Below are positions 59,842 through 64,000 of a DNA stretch of 64,000 nt, piece by piece. The position numbers and the translations under genes are program-made. A model generated the notes under the pieces. It was not told the DNA's origin. It made no database searches and was given only the letters and a program-made list of their open reading frames with translations. Origin of the DNA: Pseudomonas mandelii (GTDB taxonomy: Bacteria > Pseudomonadota > Gammaproteobacteria > Pseudomonadales > Pseudomonadaceae); assembly GCF_900106065.1 (NCBI RefSeq), contig NZ_LT629796.1, positions 4,433,501-4,497,500 on the forward strand. Direction: 5' to 3'. Within the stretch, counting starts at the first letter, position 1, and each line of letters opens with the position of its first letter.

Positions 59842-61377
59842 ATGACTTCCTCGCCCAATCTCGACCAGATGACACCGGAACAGCTGCGCGGCTTGGCCGA
59901 ACAGGCTATGCAGTTGCTGTCCCAGGTCGACTCCATGAGCCAGAAAATCCAACGCCTCGAAACGGTCAACGAGCAACTGGCTCATGAAATCGCCATCCTC
60001 AAGCGACACAAGTTCGCCAAGCGCAGCGAGCAACTGAGCCCCGACCAAGGCAGTCTGCTCGATGATCTGCTCGATACCGATATCGCAGCTATCGAAGCCG
60101 AGCTGAAGGCAGCCAATCCGCCGGCCGCACCGGCCGAGCCACGTAATAAGCCCAAGCGTGCACCACTGCCGCCGCAGTTTCCGCGAACCGTGATCCGTCA
60201 CGAACCAGAGAATACTCAGTGCGTGTGCGGCTGCCAGCTTCAGCGAATCGGCGAAGACGTCAGCGAGAAGCTCGATTACACTCCGGGCGTGTTCACCGTT
60301 GAGCGGCATGTGCGTGGAAAATGGACGTGCCGTCAGTGTGAAACACTGATCCAGGCGCCTGTACCGGCCCAAGTGATCGACAAGGGCATCCCGACCGCAG
60401 GCCTGTTGGCCCACGTGATGGTGGCGAAGTTCGCCGACCATTTACCGCTGTACCGGCAGGAGAAGATTTTTGGTCGGGCCGGACTGCCCATCGCCCGTTC
60501 GACACTGGCGCAATGGGTCGGACAGACCGGTGTGCAGCTCCAGCCTCTGGTCGATGCGCTGCGTGAGCATGTGTTGGCCCAGGGCGTGATCCACGCCGAT
60601 GAGACCCCGGTTCAGATGCTCGCACCAGGCGAAAAGAAAACCCACCGCGCTTACGTGTGGGCCTATAGCACCACGCCTTTCTCGGCCCTCAAGGCCGTAA
60701 TCTACGACTTCAGCCCCAGCCGTGCCGGCGAACATGCGCGTAACTTCCTGGGCACGTGGAACGGTAAGCTGGTCTGCGATGACTTCGCCGGCTACAAGGC
60801 CAGCTTCGAGCTGGGCATCACCGAAATCGGCTGCATGGCCCATGCACGCCGCAAATTCTTCGACCTGCATGCAGCCAATAAAAGCCAGTTGGCGGAGCAG
60901 GCGCTTCACTCGATTGGCGGGTTGTATGAAGTCGAGCGACACGCCAAGGAAATGAGCGACGAAGACCGCTGGCGATTACGTCAGGAAACAGCGGTGCCCA
61001 TCGCTGAAAAACTGCATGAGTGGATGTTGGCCCAACGCGAACTTGTGCCCGAGGGTTCGGCCACGGCCAAGGCCCTGGATTACAGCCTTAAACGCTGGGT
61101 AGCGCTGACGCGCTACTTGGAAGATGGTGCTGTACCCATCGACAATAACCAGATCGAGAATTTGATCCGGCCGTGGGCGCTTGGGCGCTCGAACTGGTTA
61201 TTTGCCGGGTCGCTGCGCAGTGGAAAAAGGGCGGCGGCAATCATGAGCCTGATCCAGTCGGCGCGTATGAATGGGCACGATCCGTATACCTATCTCAAGG
61301 ATGTGCTGATGCGGCTGCCGACACAGCGGGCGAGCGAAATCACGCAATTACTCCCGCAGCATTGGATGCTTGCCTGA
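59842..61377 (+). CDS. tnpC: IS66 transposase TnpC
   Basis: 511 residues. A leucine-zipper-like N-terminus (EQLRGLAEQAMQLLSQVDSM) and the zinc-finger CVCGCQLQRIGEDVSEKLDY...CRQCE are followed by a DDE domain (VIHADETPVQML with the first Asp, LVCDDFAGYKASFE the second) and the C-terminal Glu region with DNNQIENLIRPWALGRSNWLF. ATG 59842 is chosen over an upstream TTG at 59812. Intact, so the element may be active. Confidence 0.94.
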   Translation: MTSSPNLDQMTPEQLRGLAEQAMQLLSQVDSMSQKIQRLETVNEQLAHEIAILKRHKFAKRSEQLSPDQGSLLDDLLDTDIAAIEAELKAANPPAAPAEPRNKPKRAPLPPQFPRTVIRHEPENTQCVCGCQLQRIGEDVSEKLDYTPGVFTVERHVRGKWTCRQCETLIQAPVPAQVIDKGIPTAGLLAHVMVAKFADHLPLYRQEKIFGRAGLPIARSTLAQWVGQTGVQLQPLVDALREHVLAQGVIHADETPVQMLAPGEKKTHRAYVWAYSTTPFSALKAVIYDFSPSRAGEHARNFLGTWNGKLVCDDFAGYKASFELGITEIGCMAHARRKFFDLHAANKSQLAEQALHSIGGLYEVERHAKEMSDEDRWRLRQETAVPIAEKLHEWMLAQRELVPEGSATAKALDYSLKRWVALTRYLEDGAVPIDNNQIENLIRPWALGRSNWLFAGSLRSGKRAAAIMSLIQSARMNGHDPYTYLKDVLMRLPTQRASEITQLLPQHWMLA

Positions 61378-61410
61378 GACAGGCTAAGTGGACTTCGCCA
61401 AATAGTCAGC

Positions 61411-61944
61411 TCAAAGGCTGACTTGTATCAACAATTCGGAAGCGACTTTTCTCAGCATATAGGTTTCGCGCAGAATTGATTGCCCCATCGAAGACTCGTG
61501 ACGCTGCATAACGGCTTCATTGTGCGTGATGGCTTCATGCAGGTTGATCCAGACAGGCCGCATACCATTAGCGATTTCGTGGCTTTCCATTCTCACGGGC
61601 TCTAGCTGGGGCGCTACTTCGCATTGATAAAAATGCGAGGTCATGTGCATCAGATCGTACTGTGGCCCCCAGTAGGGCCGGTACTCCTCAATGTAACCGT
61701 AGTGCTGGAGCACCTTTATGTCACGAGCACCAGTCTCTTCCTCAAGCTCACGCTTCAGGCCTGTGACAATGTCCTCGTCACCATCAAGGCCGCCTCCAGG
61801 AAAGCTGAAGTCGTTATAGCGCTCGGTGAACAGCAACAGGATCTGTTCATCCCGCATCACGATGCCGCGTGCTGCATGTCGACGGAATACTCTGCCCTGT
61901 TTGGATTTCAGCTCGGGGTGAACAATTTCAGTTATGAGTTGCAT
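61411..61944 (-). CDS. NUDIX hydrolase
   Basis: 177 residues. A complete Nudix box at Gly51-x5-Glu57-x7-Arg65-Glu66-Leu-Glu-Glu-Glu70-Thr-Gly72 within FPGGGLDGDED and KRELEEETGA. It hydrolyses nucleoside-diphosphate-linked compounds; the substrate is unknown. FSFPGGGLDGDE and the C-terminal PVWINLHEAI fit ADP-ribose/NDP-sugar-type enzymes generally. It lies right next to the IS66 element and upstream of no obvious partner. Confidence 0.9.
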   Translation of the reverse strand: MQLITEIVHPELKSKQGRVFRRHAARGIVMRDEQILLLFTERYNDFSFPGGGLDGDEDIVTGLKRELEEETGARDIKVLQHYGYIEEYRPYWGPQYDLMHMTSHFYQCEVAPQLEPVRMESHEIANGMRPVWINLHEAITHNEAVMQRHESSMGQSILRETYMLRKVASELLIQVSL

Positions 61945-62036
61945 GTGGTCTCGTTACGGCAAAATCAGTTAGTCATCGTCCAGGGTGGCCACGGCATTTC
62001 CGCAGTTCTGGAAATACTGTGGCCAGTGGAACTGGC

Positions 62037-62888
62037 TCAGCGAAGCAGCAATACGGGTAAAGTGGATGTTCGCAGCATCGTCGTGGTCGTGCTGCCTACC
62101 AGAAACTGCCTGATGCGTGAGTGCCCGTACGCCCCCATGACCAAGAGGTCAATGCCGTGCTCTGCCTGATACGCATGAAGTACCGACTCTACTTCGCCTG
62201 GGCGGATCTCGGCATGCACTAGCGGGCCAGAAGAGGCAAGTGTGGTTCGTGCTTTCTCCAGCTCGTTCTGGTTTTCTTCAGAGTCCGTACCAACCATGAC
62301 GATATGAATTGGCAGGTCTTCGCACAGCGGGCTTGAAGCAAGCATCTGTACGGTCTTGTGGCCTGTAGCGCTGCCGTCAAATGCCACCATGATCGTTTCA
62401 GGTTTCCTGAAATGGCTGGTTGTAATCAGGATGGGGCGGTGGATTGTTCGGACTACCGCTTCAATCTGGCTGCCAAGACTTTGGGCACTGCGCGTGCTGT
62501 CCTCACCGACTCTTCCAATCACCAGTAATCGAATATCGTCTTGGAGATCGCTCAGGCTCTCGACGAGATGGCCATGGCGCTGCTTCAGATCAGGTGACAT
62601 GGCGCCAGAGATGACTGTTCGCTCGCGAGCTTTTTCAAGCATGTGCTGCCCATGCTCCAAGGCCAGTTTTGCACGCTGCGCATCCAGCGTGGCCAACTCT
62701 TCCAGTAGATGTTCTCTGCTACCGAGACCGATATTGCCGCTGAGGTCAGCGGATGCAGGATATTTTTCCCTATCCAGCACATGGAGCAAGGTCAGGGGAG
62801 CGCTGAGTCGTTGCGAGGCCCATGCTGCGTAATCGCAGACCGCCAATGAGGATTGTGAGTTATCAATGCATGCCATTACGTGGGTCAT
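62037..62888 (-). CDS. Universal stress protein, two UspA domains
   Basis: 283 residues, tandem Usp domains. The first (about 1-140) begins THVMACIDNSQSSLAVCDYA. The second (about 150-283) has the ATP-binding G-2x-G-9x-G(S/T) signature in MGAYGHSRIRQFLVGST. It lies 11 nt after the SulP transporter gene on the same strand, so it is probably co-transcribed and may modulate the transporter or pH/bicarbonate homeostasis. The role is inferred from proximity only. Confidence 0.9.
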   Translation of the reverse strand: MTHVMACIDNSQSSLAVCDYAAWASQRLSAPLTLLHVLDREKYPASADLSGNIGLGSREHLLEELATLDAQRAKLALEHGQHMLEKARERTVISGAMSPDLKQRHGHLVESLSDLQDDIRLLVIGRVGEDSTRSAQSLGSQIEAVVRTIHRPILITTSHFRKPETIMVAFDGSATGHKTVQMLASSPLCEDLPIHIVMVGTDSEENQNELEKARTTLASSGPLVHAEIRPGEVESVLHAYQAEHGIDLLVMGAYGHSRIRQFLVGSTTTTMLRTSTLPVLLLR

Positions 62889-62899
62889 TGTCGTTCTCC

Positions 62900-64000
62900 T
62901 TAGTGGCTCATGAGCTTGTCGATGGCACCGGGTTTGTCATGCACGCCGAAGCGGTCAACGATTGTTGTGCTGGCTTCATTGAGACCGAGCACTTCAACCT
63001 CAGCGCCTTCACGGCGGAACTTGATCACGACCTTATCCAGCGCTGCGACGGCGGTGATATCCCAGAAATGCGCTTGTGTGAGATCGATGGTGACTTTGTT
63101 GAGCGCTTCCTTGAAGTCAAAAACTTCAGTGAACTTGTCCGCAGAGCTAAAGAACACCTGGCCCACGACGCGGTAAGTCCGATGCGATTCCGTCTCTTCC
63201 AAAGTGCTCTTGATATCCAGGTAGTGCCCAACCTTATTGGCAAAGAACAGCGAAGCCAGCAGCACACCTACCAGTACGCCGTAGGCTAGGTTGTGAGTGG
63301 CCACGACGACCACGACGGTCGCCACCATGACGAGGTTGGTCGACAGCGGATGCTCTTTCAGATTGCGCAAGGAATCCCAGCTAAAGGTGCCGATGGACAC
63401 CATAATCATCACAGCCACGAGTGCCGCCATAGGGATTTTGGAGAGCCATTCGCCAAGAAATACCACCATCAGCAGCAGGAAAACGCCGGCACACAATGTC
63501 GAGAGACGGGTGCGGCCACCAGATTTCACGTTGATGATCGACTGGCCGATCATGGCGCAACCTGCCATGCCGCCAAGCATGCCGGCAGCGATGTTGGCCA
63601 CACCCTGGCCTTTGCACTCGCGGTTTTTGTTGCTGGTGGTATCGGTCAGGTCGTCGACGATGGTCGCGGTCATCATCGACTCCAGTAGGCCTACAACTGC
63701 CAGCGCAGCGGAGTAAGGAAAGATGATGCGCAGGGTTTCAAAGTTCAGCGGCACTTCAGGCCACAGAAAAATCGGCAGCGTATCCGGCAGTTGGCCCATG
63801 TCCCCCACGGTACGGATATCTAGCCCCAGATAAATGGCGATGGCAGTCAGGGTCAGGATGCACACCAGTGGTGAGGGAACCAGCTTGCCGATCTTAGGTA
63901 TATACGGAAACAGGTAGATGATTCCAAGGCCCGCTGCGGTCATCGCGTAGACGTGCCAGGTCACGTTGGTCAATTCAGGTAACTGCGCCATAAAAATCAG
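62900..64000 (-). CDS. SulP-family anion transporter, N-terminus outside window
   Basis: About 366 residues visible, open past 64000. The TM region has NRECKGQGVANIAAGMLGG, CAMIGQSIINVKSGGRTRLST, LLMVVFLGEWLSKIPMAALV and NLAYGVLVGVLLASLFFANK (in parts), followed by a C-terminal STAS-like domain (about the last 90 residues: VTIDLTQAHFWDITAVAALDKVV). SulP proteins carry sulfate, bicarbonate or other anions. Pairing with a downstream UspA gene is frequent. Substrate not determined. Confidence 0.88.
   Translation of the reverse strand: MIFMAQLPELTNVTWHVYAMTAAGLGIIYLFPYIPKIGKLVPSPLVCILTLTAIAIYLGLDIRTVGDMGQLPDTLPIFLWPEVPLNFETLRIIFPYSAALAVVGLLESMMTATIVDDLTDTTSNKNRECKGQGVANIAAGMLGGMAGCAMIGQSIINVKSGGRTRLSTLCAGVFLLLMVVFLGEWLSKIPMAALVAVMIMVSIGTFSWDSLRNLKEHPLSTNLVMVATVVVVVATHNLAYGVLVGVLLASLFFANKVGHYLDIKSTLEETESHRTYRVVGQVFFSSADKFTEVFDFKEALNKVTIDLTQAHFWDITAVAALDKVVIKFRREGAEVEVLGLNEASTTIVDRFGVHDKPGAIDKLMSH

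Larger units (their letters stand above)
59050..61400 (+). mobile_element. IS66-family insertion sequence
   Basis: Complete three-gene cassette tnpA-tnpB-tnpC. Ends are approximate. The left edge contains GTGTCCACC-TAATTTA-AGTGGACAC (about 59062-59087) and the right edge CTAAGTGGACTTCGCC (about 61385-61400); GGCGA..GTCCACYTA is shared in inverted orientation with a 3-nt gap. No convincing 8-bp target duplication was found. It sits between the BPSL0761-like and NUDIX genes. Confidence 0.8.

Noticed and set aside
1..64000. CRISPR arrays, tRNA and rRNA genes
   Set aside because: No spaced direct repeats of CRISPR type, no cloverleaf or rRNA sequence was recognised. The only tandem array is the unspaced 11-bp repeat at 58.7 kb.

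Overview
The window reads as a chromosomal segment of a fluorescent-group Pseudomonas. The evidence is the high G+C, the crfX-cmpX-sigX-oprF locus, the PrpR(GntR)-prpB-prpC-acnD-prpF-prpD methylcitrate operon, the ppsR/ppsA pair, the nasS-nasT-transporter-kinase-reductase nitrate cluster, and dense REP palindromes with cores such as GAGCGAGCCTGCTCGC and GGCGAGGGAGCTTGCTCCC. Most of the window is ordinary core genome. All statements rest on reading the sequence and on family knowledge; no database search was run.

Layout. 1-5.2 kb: 3'-truncated (by the window edge) RHS-repeat protein, a HAD phosphatase, and a divergent SDR/LysR pair. 5.3-9.7 kb: hydantoin-type racemase with an NCS1 transporter, cysH and thrH. 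9.75-14.4 kb: pabB and a three-gene retropepsin-like protease / inactive transglutaminase-7TM / ATP-grasp operon. 14.6-23.3 kb: the propionate (2-methylcitrate cycle) operon, with REP elements in three of its intergenic gaps. 23.4-30.4 kb: EamA transporter with a divergent MocR regulator, ppsR/ppsA and an alpha/beta hydrolase. 30.5-35.1 kb: rraA, zntB and crfX-cmpX-sigX-oprF. 35.1-45.5 kb: assimilatory nitrate cluster. 45.5-54.1 kb: pyrD, rmf with a structured leader, rlmL, a CHASE/PAS/GGDEF diguanylate cyclase and dacB. 54.3-61.4 kb: an accessory region with a broken yggL 5' end, a complete divergent-sequence yggL in the opposite orientation, an XRE regulator, ORFans, a Sir2 deacylase, an 11-bp tandem repeat, a BPSL0761-like small protein and a complete IS66-type element. 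61.4-64 kb: NUDIX hydrolase, tandem UspA and a SulP anion transporter cut by the window end.

The most interesting regulatory structure is in the nitrate cluster. Each of its three transcription units (nasS-nasT; transporter-PP2C/kinase; FAD oxidoreductase-nitrate reductase-cobA) begins with a GG-N10-GC sigma-54 promoter. Each promoter is followed by a leader carrying hairpins with six-base loops that have A at position 1 and G at position 4. The last of these is a conserved GAC-AAAGRC-GUC hairpin that overlaps the 5' arm of an intrinsic terminator. This is the arrangement expected for the ANTAR antiterminator NasT, which is encoded in the same cluster, and it includes a leader in front of nasS-nasT itself. 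The accessory region around 54.3-58.8 kb, with its unrecognised proteins and Sir2 enzyme, is the best place to look for an undescribed system, but nothing in the sequence proves one.
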